A stretch of DNA of 64,000 nucleotides from Leptolyngbya sp. KIOST-1 (GCF_000763385.1 NZ_JQFA01000002.1:186001-250000); one strand, 5' to 3'. Numbered from the stretch's first letter, positions 16,099 through 25,744 are shown. The notes: generated from the letters alone by a model not told the origin. Made by a program: numbers and translations.

Positions 16099-18099
16099 TC
16101 AGCGTTTCAGTACTGGGGGCATCGATTCAATTTCCCACCAGGCTTGGGGGTAGGGTTGCCGACTGGTGTTGGTGCCGCAGTGAATTTCGCCGCCCTTGCG
16201 AAAATACGTGTCCCAGTCATCAATAAAGTGGCAGACCAAACCGAGAGGGTCTAGGAGATCTTTCACACAGTCTTCAAAGGCACAGTGACCACTCACCTTG
16301 GGGCCAAAGGGTTTAGGAATGGCCAGGTGCTGATTGAGCACCAGCATGTTCACCATGTTGGGGAAGAAGGATTTGGCGCGACCGTCCTTATCCTCAAACA
16401 GGGCCGGCAAGTCAATAATATTCGCTTCGTCCAGTCCTAATTCCTGCTTTAAGACCTCACGATTCCAGTCAATGTAGGACTGAAAGCACTGGTTCTGACT
16501 GGCTAAATCTTCATTCTCCATCACCTCGGCCACGCTAATGACCGCAGGTTTTTCACCCAGGTGTTTACCCTCTCGCAGCACTGCCTGATCGTGCCCCCGA
16601 TCGCGCAGTTCTTTCAGTACCTCATAGCACCGATTTGGGCTGGCCAGCAGCAGTTTAAATCCCTTCGGGTTGGGCGCGGCGACAAAGTTCACAAACTCGT
16701 CGATGTGACCTACGCTCAGCCAATCCGAGAACAGTTCCACCGGAGCCTGGATTTTTTGGGCAAAGAAAAAGTCGCGCAAAACCTTCAGCTTGCGCCGGGG
16801 GTTGGGCATGATTTCTGGACGGGTGCCCCCAAACAGCAGGCGACCAAAGGGGTAGGTGACGCCGTTGACGGTAACGGGGGGAGAAACCTCCAGATTGCCA
16901 AAGGAGTCCAGTTTGGTCGCTTCGTGAGGGCTTTTGCGAATTACGTAGCCAAACCGGCTGCTGATCAGCTGGCGTTTGGCCAGGTGGTCTAGCCCACGAT
17001 CGCGGGGCGAATCAAAAATAACGTGAATCATTTTTCCCGGTGCCTGGGTGTAGCCGACCTCGATTTCATCCCGCATCCAGGGGTCGTCGTTGTGAAACTC
17101 GAAGGGCACCGGATCGAGCTGAACCCCCGCCTGTGCAACGACTTTTCTCAGATCTTCAATGAAGTCTTCATTTTTGCCCTCCGATAGGCGCGATACAAAG
17201 ACCGTAATGGGGGCCAGGGTGTTGGGCGTCATCATCCAGGGGGCGACTCGAAACACCACGCGATCGCTGTAAATTGTCTCCCCATGCTTGAGCAGGCTCA
17301 GCGTAATCTCAATCAACCCATCAAAGTCGATGTCGGGGTAGCTAATCCCCTGGACAAAAAAGAGCGTGTCTTGATCGCTGCACCGGAGTTTTGCCTGGGC
17401 CTGTCTGGGGCCAATTAGCTCGTCCCCCACTTGATTTAGCTCGTCATAGATGCAGATTCGCTGGGCCTGATCTTGACTCACCGACAGGTAAATTTCACAG
17501 CCCGGCGGTAGGTCGCTCACCCCGGCCCGCCGGACAATCATCAGGCTCGAATCCTTGAGCCTGAGCAGGGCTCTACCCTGGTCCCTGTCGGTGTAGTGAC
17601 TGTCCGAGTGAACATGGTCGCGATCGGTATTGACCAGCAGAATGGCCCCCTGCCCGTTTGTTCCCCACCGCCACTCGCCCTTGTGGGGATTGTCCTCGTC
17701 CACAACGCCGTCGCGATCGGCGTCCACATCCAGACAGATTCGCAGACTGGTGAACGTCAGGCAAACCTGACTAAGGTGGACCCCGCTGTCATCCTGAAAG
17801 GCGATCGCCAGGCTACGGTCTTTGGGGCGATCGCTAAAGGTTCTCGCCAGCAGCACAAGGTTGGGGCACTGCTGTAGCGGCATCAGCGCCGGGGTATCCA
17901 CCCACTGGTCTGCCTCAGTGTAAAGCTCGATCTCCCCCTGGGTCGTGAGGCTGACCGTGACCGCCCCCGCCGGAGCCAGATCGCTCAGGGCAACGTGCAG
18001 CGGCTGCTCCACCACCAACACATCCTCATGCCGCCTGCTTTCTGCTGGAGACTGTCCGGGTAGTGAACAAACCTCTTCAGGCAGAATTAAATGTCGCAT
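16099..18099 (-). CDS. Peptidylarginine-deiminase (PAD)-like protein
   Basis: PADs convert protein arginine to citrulline in a Ca2+-dependent reaction. This 666-residue protein has the size of the vertebrate enzymes. The middle domain carries the acidic Ca-site region DVDADRDGVVDEDNPHKGEW followed by GQGAILLVNTDRD. The catalytic domain keeps the four active-site positions: Asp near residue 343 (WMRDEIEVGY), His and Asp near 465/467 (SDWLSVGHIDEF) and Cys near 641 (GEIHCGTN). Long blocks such as LDSFGNLEVSPPVTV and PNMVNMLVL match vertebrate PADs as I recall them. No signal peptide is seen. A published proposal derives animal PADs from cyanobacteria. The gene is monocistronic. Confidence 0.92.
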   Translation of the reverse strand: MRHLILPEEVCSLPGQSPAESRRHEDVLVVEQPLHVALSDLAPAGAVTVSLTTQGEIELYTEADQWVDTPALMPLQQCPNLVLLARTFSDRPKDRSLAIAFQDDSGVHLSQVCLTFTSLRICLDVDADRDGVVDEDNPHKGEWRWGTNGQGAILLVNTDRDHVHSDSHYTDRDQGRALLRLKDSSLMIVRRAGVSDLPPGCEIYLSVSQDQAQRICIYDELNQVGDELIGPRQAQAKLRCSDQDTLFFVQGISYPDIDFDGLIEITLSLLKHGETIYSDRVVFRVAPWMMTPNTLAPITVFVSRLSEGKNEDFIEDLRKVVAQAGVQLDPVPFEFHNDDPWMRDEIEVGYTQAPGKMIHVIFDSPRDRGLDHLAKRQLISSRFGYVIRKSPHEATKLDSFGNLEVSPPVTVNGVTYPFGRLLFGGTRPEIMPNPRRKLKVLRDFFFAQKIQAPVELFSDWLSVGHIDEFVNFVAAPNPKGFKLLLASPNRCYEVLKELRDRGHDQAVLREGKHLGEKPAVISVAEVMENEDLASQNQCFQSYIDWNREVLKQELGLDEANIIDLPALFEDKDGRAKSFFPNMVNMLVLNQHLAIPKPFGPKVSGHCAFEDCVKDLLDPLGLVCHFIDDWDTYFRKGGEIHCGTNTSRQPYPQAWWEIESMPPVLKR

Positions 18100-18396
18100 C
18101 GGTGTCTTGTCGGTCGTCGCTATACACAGCCCATCCGACTTCAGCGTCTCACACTGCCCTCCGCCACTATATCCCCCCTAGAGGAGAGACTCCCCAATCC
18201 ACTCCCTCACCCCCTACCCCCCACCCCTCACCCACCCTTAACCAACTCTTACCGAATAAAACTTCACAGCCTTGCCAGAGTATTGAATGATGGAGGTAGT
18301 GGATTTTTGCTCTCCAACTTGAGCGGTGGACTTGCTTCTATAAAAAAACTCAACCTGCTCCACGCTTCTCTGTAACCAGCCTATAGGACCAACACT

Positions 18397-20298
18397 ATGA
18401 CCAGCTTTCCCATTGACCTGAGCGCGTACCAGCGAATTTCCCTAGATGCGTCCAACCCCACCCTCACCGACGAGCAGCGCAGCGCCCTGAAGGCCAACAT
18501 TCAGCTGTGTCGGGATGCGATCGTGTTCTTTACGGCAACCGGCGCAGCGCGGGGCGTGGGCGGGCACACGGGCGGCCCCTACGACACCGTGCCCGAGGTG
18601 ATGATTCTCGACGCGCTGTTTCGCGGCGCGGGCGACAAGTATGTGCCAATTTTCTTTGACGAAGCCGGGCACCGAGTGGCCACCCAGTACCTGATGTCGG
18701 TGCTCAACGGCGACATGCCCGCCGAGCAGCTGATGCAGTACCGCGCCGCCAACGAAAAGCTGCCCGGCCACCCCGAGCTGGGGCTGACCCCAGGCGTCAA
18801 GTTTAGCTCCGGTCGGCTGGGGCACATGTGGCCCTACGTCAACGGCGTGGCCCTGGCTAACCCTGGCAAAGTCGCATTCTGCCTCGGCTCTGACGGGGCG
18901 CAGCAGGAGGGCGACGACGCCGAGGCAGCCCGCTTTGCGGTGGCCAACCACGTCAATGTCAAGCTGCTGATTGACGACAACGATGTCACTATTGCCGGTC
19001 ACCCCTCCCAGTACATGGGCGGCTACAGCGTGAAGAAAACCCTGGAGGGCCACGGCCTGACGGTGCTGGAAGGCGATGGCGAAGACCTCGACGGCCTCTA
19101 TGCCAACATCTGCAAGGCGATCAACACCCCCGGCCCGGTGGCGGTGGTGAACAAGCGGGCGATGGCGGTGGGCATTGAGGGCATCGAGGGCAGCACCCAC
19201 GGGCACGATGTGATCTCGGTGAAGGCGGCGATCGCCTACCTCACCGCCAAGGGCCACACCGCAGCTGTAGAAATCCTCGAAGGCATCCAGGCGCCCAAGA
19301 ACACCTACGAGTTCATGGGCTCCAGCAAGACCGTGGGCGCGAACCGCAACATGTTTGGCGACGCCATGGTCGAAGTGCTGGGCGAGCTGGACGAAACCAC
19401 CCGCAAAGAGAGCGTGCTGGTGGTCGATAGCGACCTGGAGGGCTCCTGCGGTCTGGCCCAAATTCGCAAGGCCTACCCCGAGATCTTCATCAGCGGCGGC
19501 ATTATGGAGCGGGGCAACCTGTCGGCGGCGGCGGGCTTTGGCATGGCCGAGGGCAAGCAGGGCGTATTTGCCACCTTTGCTGCTTTTCTGGAGATGTGCA
19601 TTTCTGAAATCACCATGGCCCGGTTGAACTACTCCAACCTGCTGTGCCACTTCTCCCACTCCGGCATCGACGATATGGCCGACAACACCTGCCACTTTGG
19701 CCTCAACAACTTCTTTGCCGACAACGGCCTTGACGACGGCTACGACACCAAGCTCTACTTCCCGGCCGACCCCAACCAGATGAAGGCCTGCGTCAAAAAG
19801 GTGTTCCACGACCCCGGTCTGCGCTTCATCTTCTCGACCCGCTCGAAGGTGCCGATGATTCTCGACGCCGATGGCAACGAGTTCTTTGGCGGCGACTACA
19901 CCTTTACCCCCGGCAAAGACGAGGTGATTCGGGAGGGCAGCGCCGGTTACATCGTCACCTTTGGTGACTCGCTTTACCGCGCCCTCGATGCCGTCGAGCG
20001 CCTGAAGCAGCAGGGCATTGAAGTGGGCCTGATCAACAAGTCCACCCTCAACGTGGTGGACGAAGAGACCATGGCCAAGGTGGGCAAGGCCCCCTTTGTA
20101 CTGGTGACCGAGGCCTTTAACCGCAAGACAGGCCTGGGCAGCCGCTTTGGCACCTGGCTGCTAGAGCGGGGCTACACGCCCAAGTTTGCTCACATTGGCA
20201 CCCACGAAGAGGGCAGCGGTGGCCTGTGGGAGCAGTTCATTCACCAGGGTATCGACCCCGACGGCATCATGGCTAAGGTGAAGGAACTGGTGGGCTAG
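18397..20298 (+). CDS. Transketolase family protein
   Basis: The protein is 633 residues with three transketolase-type domains. The N-terminal TPP domain has VGGHTGGPYDTVPE, GRLGHMWPYVNG and the diphosphate-binding motif GSDGAQQEGDD followed by LLIDDNDVTIAG. The central pyrimidine domain holds DSDLEGSCGLAQIRK and AAGFGMAEGKQGVFATFAAF. The C-terminal domain ends near residue 630. Sequence and domain order differ from the Calvin-cycle transketolase, so I keep the family name; the substrate may be another ketose or keto acid. A strong terminator follows immediately. Confidence 0.88.
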   Translation: MTSFPIDLSAYQRISLDASNPTLTDEQRSALKANIQLCRDAIVFFTATGAARGVGGHTGGPYDTVPEVMILDALFRGAGDKYVPIFFDEAGHRVATQYLMSVLNGDMPAEQLMQYRAANEKLPGHPELGLTPGVKFSSGRLGHMWPYVNGVALANPGKVAFCLGSDGAQQEGDDAEAARFAVANHVNVKLLIDDNDVTIAGHPSQYMGGYSVKKTLEGHGLTVLEGDGEDLDGLYANICKAINTPGPVAVVNKRAMAVGIEGIEGSTHGHDVISVKAAIAYLTAKGHTAAVEILEGIQAPKNTYEFMGSSKTVGANRNMFGDAMVEVLGELDETTRKESVLVVDSDLEGSCGLAQIRKAYPEIFISGGIMERGNLSAAAGFGMAEGKQGVFATFAAFLEMCISEITMARLNYSNLLCHFSHSGIDDMADNTCHFGLNNFFADNGLDDGYDTKLYFPADPNQMKACVKKVFHDPGLRFIFSTRSKVPMILDADGNEFFGGDYTFTPGKDEVIREGSAGYIVTFGDSLYRALDAVERLKQQGIEVGLINKSTLNVVDEETMAKVGKAPFVLVTEAFNRKTGLGSRFGTWLLERGYTPKFAHIGTHEEGSGGLWEQFIHQGIDPDGIMAKVKELVG

Positions 20299-20317
20299 AT
20301 CCCCTTAGATGCATCCA

Positions 20318-20357
20318 GATCCCAGGGTTCTTGAAGAAACCTGGGATCTTTTCTTTT
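20318..20357 (+). terminator. Rho-independent terminator after the transketolase-family gene
   Basis: GATCCCAGG pairs with CCTGGGATC across a short loop containing CTTGAAG, followed by TTTTCTTTT. It lies 20 bases after the stop codon, so the acetyltransferase gene downstream probably has its own promoter. Confidence 0.85.
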
Positions 20358-20376
20358 GCGATAGGAAATTCTTCAG

Positions 20377-20934
20377 ATGGCGAAGTCAGAATTGGAAAAG
20401 ATGCTGGCCAATGAGCTGTACCGGGCAGCGGATCCGGAGTTGGTGGCGCTGCGGCGGCTGGCCCAGGAGCAGCTCTATCGGCTTAACCATTCGCGGCCCG
20501 AGGAAATTGAGGTGAGGGAGGCGGCGGTGAAGTCGCTCTTTCACACCATCGGCCCCAACTTCGAGATCACGCCCCCCTTCTTCTGCGACTACGGTGACCA
20601 CATCCGCGCTGGCAAAAACCTCTACATCAACGCCCACTGCACCATTCTCGACTGCAACTGGGTGACCCTGGGCGACAACGTGCTGCTGGCTCCCAACGTG
20701 CAGATCTACGCGGCCTACCACCCCACTGACCCGGTAGTGCGGCTGACCGGGCTGGAGCTGGCGGCCCCCATTACCATTGGCAGCAATGTGTGGCTGGGGG
20801 GCGGTGCGATCGTCTGCCCTGGGGTGACGATTGGCGACAACACCACCATCGGCGCGGGTAGCGTGGTGACGAAGTCGATTCCTGGGGGTGTGGTGGCCGT
20901 GGGCAATCCCTGTCGGGTGATTCGAACAATTTAG
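20377..20934 (+). CDS. maa: Maltose/sugar O-acetyltransferase (hexapeptide repeat)
   Basis: The protein is 185 residues. The N-terminal helical cap typical of the Maa/NodL group (KMLANELYRAADPELVALR) is followed by a left-handed beta-helix of hexapeptide repeats (NAHCTILDCNWVTLGDNVLL, then ITIGSNVWLGGGAIVCPGVTIGD). The catalytic His is in IYAAYHPTDP. These trimeric enzymes acetylate sugar hydroxyls using acetyl-CoA. The gene is preceded by a terminator and stands alone. Family assignment is firm; the sugar is not known. Confidence 0.88.
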   Translation: MAKSELEKMLANELYRAADPELVALRRLAQEQLYRLNHSRPEEIEVREAAVKSLFHTIGPNFEITPPFFCDYGDHIRAGKNLYINAHCTILDCNWVTLGDNVLLAPNVQIYAAYHPTDPVVRLTGLELAAPITIGSNVWLGGGAIVCPGVTIGDNTTIGAGSVVTKSIPGGVVAVGNPCRVIRTI

Positions 20935-21115
20935 CGAACAAGATCTACGAATTTATATTATTTTTTACGTTCTAGCTGACTTGAATGAACTAAAGAATAA
21001 GGCGTTTCCAGAGACAATCTAGCTAAAAAATTCGGTCATCTGGCTGAACATATGACTCTCCCAAGATTGGACTGGGAATACTAGGGCCATATATCGGTTA
21101 TCGCGGAATTGAGCT

Positions 21116-23359
21116 ATGGGAATACCTGCTGCTAAGACATGTACCTGTCAAAACGTTGCTCGATGTAACGCAGGGGAAGCAGGGCGACTGTTTCTCTGGT
21201 TCCCAGTTCCTCACACCTTAGCTAAAGTCATTCCATTCCTGAAACGAACCTCGTTTGAGTTTGAACTCATGCAGGAACGACCGGGTTTGAGCATAGACTG
21301 CAGAGCTGGGCAAGCTCAAAAAGTCGCTCGCCGCTTAGCGCAATTAGTAACTCCAAGGGAGCTAAAAGAAACTCAGGTTCTGTTTGTGCGCGGCGCAGTT
21401 CAGCCGCAGCTAGAAGATTTTAGCGACATTGCTTCCCTACAGCGATTTATTAAAGTTAGCCAATCCGATTGGCTGGTGGATATGCTGGCTAGCGATCGCT
21501 TTACCAGTCATTTTCAGCCGATTGTTTCAATTCAGGATACCGCTCAAATCTATGGCTATGAATCGCTGCTGCGGGGACTGGACGAACAGGGCAATCTGGT
21601 CATGCCGGGGGCCATCTTTGAGCTGGCGACGGACGCTGGCCTGATACCGCAACTCGACCGGGCGGCGCGGCTCAGCACGATCGCCCAGGCCCATCAGCAT
21701 CACATTCGTGAGCGGATTTTTATTAACTTTACTCCGACAGCTTTGTACGATCCGGTGTCCTGCCTGCGAAGCACCGTGGAGGCGATTGACAGAGCCGGAA
21801 TTTCCCACAGCCAGGTGGTATTTGAGGTTGTAGAGTCCGACAACTTTCAGGATTTAGAACACCTGAAAACGGTGCTGAACTACTACCGGGAGGCTGGCTT
21901 CGCGGTGGCCCTCGACGATTTGGGCTCAGGCTATTCTGGCCTGAATTTACTGCATCAGCTGCGGCCCGATTTCATCAAACTGGATATGGAGCTAATTCGA
22001 GATGTCCACCTCGACATCTACAAAGCGTCCATCACCGAAAAACTGCTGGAGATCGCGCAAAAGCTTAATATCCAGACCGTTGCGGAAGGGATTGAATGCG
22101 TTGAAGAACTGCACTGGCTCCAGCAGCGAGGGGCTGACTTTGCCCAGGGCTACCTGATCGCTAAGCCCAGCGCCGTGCCAACCAGAACCCCTCCCCGGTT
22201 TGCCGCCAAGGCGGTGCCCCTCGACCTGCAACCCTGGCAACCAGAGGCTCCGCAGGTCCAGCACCAGAGCGATTCTGAGCGCATTGTTGCCGCTGTCACC
22301 CAGCGGATTCGGCAGTCGCTGGACCTCAACGAGATTCTACAAACGACAGCGGATGAAGTGCGGCAGCTGTTCGAGGTCGATCGCGTCGTGATCTATCGGT
22401 TTGAATCGGACTGGAGCGGGCTAGTGGCGGTAGAGTCTCTGGCGGCCGGAAGCCCGTCAATTCTCGGCTTTCACGTGATGGACACCTGCTTTAAGACCAC
22501 CCATGCGGCCTACTACCAGCAGGGCAATACCCGAGCAATCGAAAATATCGAAACCGCCGGGCTCAGCCCCTGCCATGTAGACCTCCTGAAGAGCTTAAAC
22601 ATACGGGCCAACTTAGTCGTGCCTATTTTGCACCAGGAGCAGCTCTGGGGCCTGCTGATCGCCCACCAGTGCAGCTATGCCCGGCAGTGGCAGCAGTCGG
22701 AGGTAAACCTGTTCTATCAGCTGGCCAGCCAGGCGGCGATCGCCATTCAGCAGTCGGAGCTTTACCACCAGCTGCAAACGGCGAATCAGGAGCTGCAGCG
22801 GCTGGCCTCGGTAGACGGGTTGACCCAGGTGGCCAATCGTCGCTGCTTCGACGCTCGGCTCAGCGCCGAGTGGCAGCGCCTGGCCCAGGAACAAGCGCCC
22901 CTGTCGCTGATTCTGTGTGATTTTGACTGCTTCAAGCTCTACAACGACAGCAATGGCCACTTGGCCGGAGACGATGCCCTGCGGCAGGTGGCCATTGCCA
23001 TTGCCCAAACCTGTAGGGGCCCCTCAGACCTGGTGGCCCGCTATGGGGGCGAAGAGTTTGCGGTGGTTCTGCCCGAGACCACCGCCGAGGAGGCGATCGC
23101 CGTGGCCAACGCCATCCAGGCCAGTATCGCGGCCCTGGGGATGCCCCACTTTCAAGCCCCTGCCCACCGGGTTACCCTCAGCTTTGGGGTCGCCACGGTG
23201 GTGCCCTCCGAGGAATTGTCCTTTGAAACCCTGATTGACCTGGCGGATCGGGGCCTTTACCAGGCCAAAGCCGAGGGCAAAAACCGGGTAGTGCAAATGA
23301 CCGCTGGACCGCTGACTGAAACCGCTCCCCGCCCAGCGGTCAGGGTTCCTGGTAGCTGA
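21116..23359 (+). CDS. EAL-GAF-GGDEF cyclic-di-GMP protein
   Basis: This 747-residue soluble protein starts with a Cys-containing module of about 100 residues (CTCQNVARCNAGEAGRLFLW) found before EAL domains in cyanobacteria. The EAL domain (about 120-360) has YESLLRG in place of the EAL triplet and keeps LDDLGSGYSGL, FIKLDME and AEGIE. A GAF domain (about 395-545) has VDRVVIYRFESDW and could bind a bilin or another ligand. The GGDEF domain (about 560-735) keeps GGEEF, so cyclase activity is likely; the residue expected for the inhibitory RxxD site is Gly (GPSD). The stop overlaps the converging gene by 20 bases. Confidence 0.92.
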   Translation: MGIPAAKTCTCQNVARCNAGEAGRLFLWFPVPHTLAKVIPFLKRTSFEFELMQERPGLSIDCRAGQAQKVARRLAQLVTPRELKETQVLFVRGAVQPQLEDFSDIASLQRFIKVSQSDWLVDMLASDRFTSHFQPIVSIQDTAQIYGYESLLRGLDEQGNLVMPGAIFELATDAGLIPQLDRAARLSTIAQAHQHHIRERIFINFTPTALYDPVSCLRSTVEAIDRAGISHSQVVFEVVESDNFQDLEHLKTVLNYYREAGFAVALDDLGSGYSGLNLLHQLRPDFIKLDMELIRDVHLDIYKASITEKLLEIAQKLNIQTVAEGIECVEELHWLQQRGADFAQGYLIAKPSAVPTRTPPRFAAKAVPLDLQPWQPEAPQVQHQSDSERIVAAVTQRIRQSLDLNEILQTTADEVRQLFEVDRVVIYRFESDWSGLVAVESLAAGSPSILGFHVMDTCFKTTHAAYYQQGNTRAIENIETAGLSPCHVDLLKSLNIRANLVVPILHQEQLWGLLIAHQCSYARQWQQSEVNLFYQLASQAAIAIQQSELYHQLQTANQELQRLASVDGLTQVANRRCFDARLSAEWQRLAQEQAPLSLILCDFDCFKLYNDSNGHLAGDDALRQVAIAIAQTCRGPSDLVARYGGEEFAVVLPETTAEEAIAVANAIQASIAALGMPHFQAPAHRVTLSFGVATVVPSEELSFETLIDLADRGLYQAKAEGKNRVVQMTAGPLTETAPRPAVRVPGS

Positions 23360-23717
23360 TCACCCGAACTGTGGCCGCTGTGGGCTCCTGGCTAAAGATC
23401 AGAACGGTTTCAGCGTCGGAGTGAGCGGGAATGAAGTCAAAGGTGGTGGTGGCGATTTCTTCGGTGCTGCCTGCCCCCAGACTGCCTTCCACGGTGACCT
23501 CGGCGGCGGTGGCGTCGCCGTCGTTTTTGATGGTCACGGGCAGGTAGTAGAGGCCGTTGGCGGTTCTGACGGCACCGGGTTCCACCGTAAAGACGGCGGG
23601 CTTGAGCGAGGGATGGAGCCACAGGGAAGCGACCGTGGCGACGACCCCCGACAGTAGCGTCAGGGAAATGGCGAGGGAAAACCGCTCGGCCCGGTTGCGG
23701 ATGGGCTGCTCAGACAT
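23340..23717 (-). CDS. TIGR02588 family protein
   Basis: A 125-residue protein with one N-terminal membrane helix (SLAISLTLLSGVVATVASLWL) and an Ig-like beta domain outside the cytoplasm (YYLPVTIKNDGDATAAEVTVEG). It matches the TIGR02588 family, which is found paired with TIGR02587 as here, 13 bases downstream of it. The function is not known. Its 3' end overlaps the end of the EAL-GGDEF gene on the other strand by 20 bases. Confidence 0.82.
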   Translation of the reverse strand: MSEQPIRNRAERFSLAISLTLLSGVVATVASLWLHPSLKPAVFTVEPGAVRTANGLYYLPVTIKNDGDATAAEVTVEGSLGAGSTEEIATTTFDFIPAHSDAETVLIFSQEPTAATVRVISYQEP

Positions 23718-23730
23718 AGGACCTCGGGAA

Positions 23731-24618
23731 CTATACAGCTAGGCGGCCCGCCGCGCCGCCAATGGTAGCGGGCAGACCCAAAACAATGACGTAGCTCACC
23801 CACTGGTTCATTGGGTCGCCGATGCGGAGGACCTGAAACACCCACAGCATCAGCATCGAGATCGCCAGGGAGATCAGGTAGGCGGCCAGGGTCTCGCTGA
23901 TTGGGCTCTGGAAAAAGCCGGGCTGCGATCGCCGCCGTCGCTGCCCGCCAAAGTTGGCCTGGAACACGATGATGTAGGACAGCAGCAGCGAACTGGCCAA
24001 AATCAAGAACAGCCGCATGGGGGATAGCGCACTGGCAATCATCGGAATTTCGTCGGTGGGGGCGATCGAGGCTCCGACCACGATCGCCCCCAGTAGCGCC
24101 GCCCCTGCATCGGACAGGGTATTTCGCCAGGCCTGCTGGTGCCAGCGGTGGTTTTCGGCTGGCCCGCGATCGCCTCGAGCAGCCGAGTCGGGTTCGTCGC
24201 CATTGGTCTTGAGCAGCAGGTTGTTGGCAATGCCAACCCCGATCGCAAAGGGCAGGCACAGGGTAATCACGCGACCCAGAATGGCATCTACGCCGGTTTC
24301 CAGGCGAAGAATGCCCAGCAAAGTCAGGCTGAGGGTGGCGGTCAGCAGGGCGATCGCCAGTCCTTCGGCACTTTCGGCCAAAATTTGGGTGCGGCTGCGG
24401 GGCTGCTCGGCCCGAAAGCCCCCTTTGATATTCAGCAGCACCAGGGCCAGGTAGGCCATCCCCAGAATCAGCATCATGCGCGGCGGCGAGGTGAAGTTAC
24501 CCTTCCACCACACCTCCATGGTGTAGAGAAAGGGCGCCCCAAACAAAAAAGCCCCCGCAATGCCGCGGGTGACGTCGTTAAGTTCGGTCTGCCACTCCTG
24601 GGCTTTGGGCTGTGCCAT
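23731..24618 (-). CDS. TIGR02587 family integral membrane protein
   Basis: The protein is 295 residues with seven or more hydrophobic segments, for example ITRGIAGAFLFGAPF-like at the N-terminus and LILASSLLLSYIIVFQANFGG. A conserved Gly-Ala-Pro-rich first loop fits the TIGR02587 family. It forms a two-gene unit with the TIGR02588 gene and probably a membrane complex with it. No substrate or reaction is established. Confidence 0.82.
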   Translation of the reverse strand: MAQPKAQEWQTELNDVTRGIAGAFLFGAPFLYTMEVWWKGNFTSPPRMMLILGMAYLALVLLNIKGGFRAEQPRSRTQILAESAEGLAIALLTATLSLTLLGILRLETGVDAILGRVITLCLPFAIGVGIANNLLLKTNGDEPDSAARGDRGPAENHRWHQQAWRNTLSDAGAALLGAIVVGASIAPTDEIPMIASALSPMRLFLILASSLLLSYIIVFQANFGGQRRRRSQPGFFQSPISETLAAYLISLAISMLMLWVFQVLRIGDPMNQWVSYVIVLGLPATIGGAAGRLAV

Positions 24619-24717
24619 TCCGTACCTGGATCAGATCCTCTAGTGTAGCGAGTTCTGACCCGGCCTTTGCACCCCGGCTAGGCTTAGTCAATCTGATAAG
24701 GACGGGATCCGCCGCTT

Positions 24718-24782
24718 AGGGTTCACGGTTCACGGTGTACGGTTCGAGGCCAGCCGTTAGCCGTACACCGTGAACCGTAACA
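24718..24782. repeat. Heptamer-armed hairpin with a perfect 16-bp stem
   Basis: GGTTCACGGTGTACGG (24727-24742) is exactly complementary to CCGTACACCGTGAACC (24761-24776). Both arms are built of 7-base units (TTCACGG, TGTACGG; CCGTACA, CCGTGAA). It lies just after the 3' end of the ribokinase gene and upstream of TIGR02587, so it can serve as a terminator for the leftward ribokinase gene only if transcribed past its stop; there is no T-run. Confidence 0.7.
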
Positions 24783-24787
24783 AACTC

Positions 24788-25720
24788 CTAGAGGTGCTTG
24801 AGGCCGATCCGCAGGGCTTCTACCCGCGATCGCTCCGGCATCGAGGCCTGCGCCCCCGGCACCATCACCGAGGCGGCGGCGACGGCACTGGCAAACTGCA
24901 CCGCCTCCTCCAGGGACATCCCCTCGGCCAGGGCCACGGCCAGCCCGCCATTGAAGGCATCCCCCGCCGCCACGGTGTCAACGGCTTTCACGGGCAGAGC
25001 TGGCTGATGAAATGTACACTGGCGATCGGCCACCACCACCCCGCGATCGCCCAGCTTGACGATCGCCACCGACACCCCGCGCTGCACCAGCCGATTGGCA
25101 GCGGCCTGGGCAGTGGCCACATCGTTGACCACCAGCCCCGTGAGCTGGCTGGCCTCAGTCTGGTTGGGGGTGAGAATATCCACCGCTTTAAAGCACTCGG
25201 GGGGCAGATCGTCCGGAGCCGGAGCCGGGTCGAGAATGACGGTTGCGCCCCTGGCCCTGGCGGCTTTGGCAGCAGCTACCACCGCCCCCAGCGGCACCTC
25301 CAGCTGAAGCAGTAGGGTGTCCCCCGGCAACAGCTGCGCGGCGAGGCGACTGACATCCTTCTCGCCCACTTTGCCATTGGCCCCCGGCACCACCACAATG
25401 GTGTTCTGACCAGAGTCGTCCACGGCGATCGCCGCCACCCCCGTCGGCACGCCCGCCGCTGCCGCCACTCCACTGGCATCGACCCCCGCCCCCTGCAACT
25501 CCTGGAGCAGCTGTCGGCCAAAGGCATCGTCCCCCACCCGACCCACCATCGCCGTGGCGGCCCCCAGCCGCGCCGCCGCTACCGCCTGGTTTGCGCCCTT
25601 GCCGCCGGGCAGGGTGGCAAAGTCGGTGCCCAACACCGTTTCCCCCGGCTGGGGCAGGCGCGGCGCGCGGCAGACCAAATCCATATTCAGGCTGCCGAAG
25701 ACGTGGATGGTTTTCTGCAT
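24788..25720 (-). CDS. rbsK: Ribokinase (PfkB family)
   Basis: Ribokinase phosphorylates D-ribose to ribose-5-phosphate with ATP. The ATG at 25720 gives a 310-residue protein beginning IHVFGSLNMDLV, the family start; an ATG eight codons earlier adds nothing recognisable. The first PfkB signature is LPGGKGANQAVAAARLG. The second contains the catalytic Asp in DTVAAGDAFNGGLAVAL. Residues around ATVILDPAP and ILTPNQTEA also fit. No ribose transporter lies beside it. Other sugar or nucleoside kinases of the family are less likely given the full GSLNMD and GGKGAN motifs. Confidence 0.9.
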   Translation of the reverse strand: MQKTIHVFGSLNMDLVCRAPRLPQPGETVLGTDFATLPGGKGANQAVAAARLGAATAMVGRVGDDAFGRQLLQELQGAGVDASGVAAAAGVPTGVAAIAVDDSGQNTIVVVPGANGKVGEKDVSRLAAQLLPGDTLLLQLEVPLGAVVAAAKAARARGATVILDPAPAPDDLPPECFKAVDILTPNQTEASQLTGLVVNDVATAQAAANRLVQRGVSVAIVKLGDRGVVVADRQCTFHQPALPVKAVDTVAAGDAFNGGLAVALAEGMSLEEAVQFASAVAAASVMVPGAQASMPERSRVEALRIGLKHL

Positions 25721-25744
25721 AGACGACACAAATAACTTAGGCAA

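Noticed and set aside
18442-19809. 455-codon open frame antisense to the transketolase-family gene
   Set aside because: Shadow of a strongly coding strand; composition is Val/His/Gly-rich with no recognisable domain.
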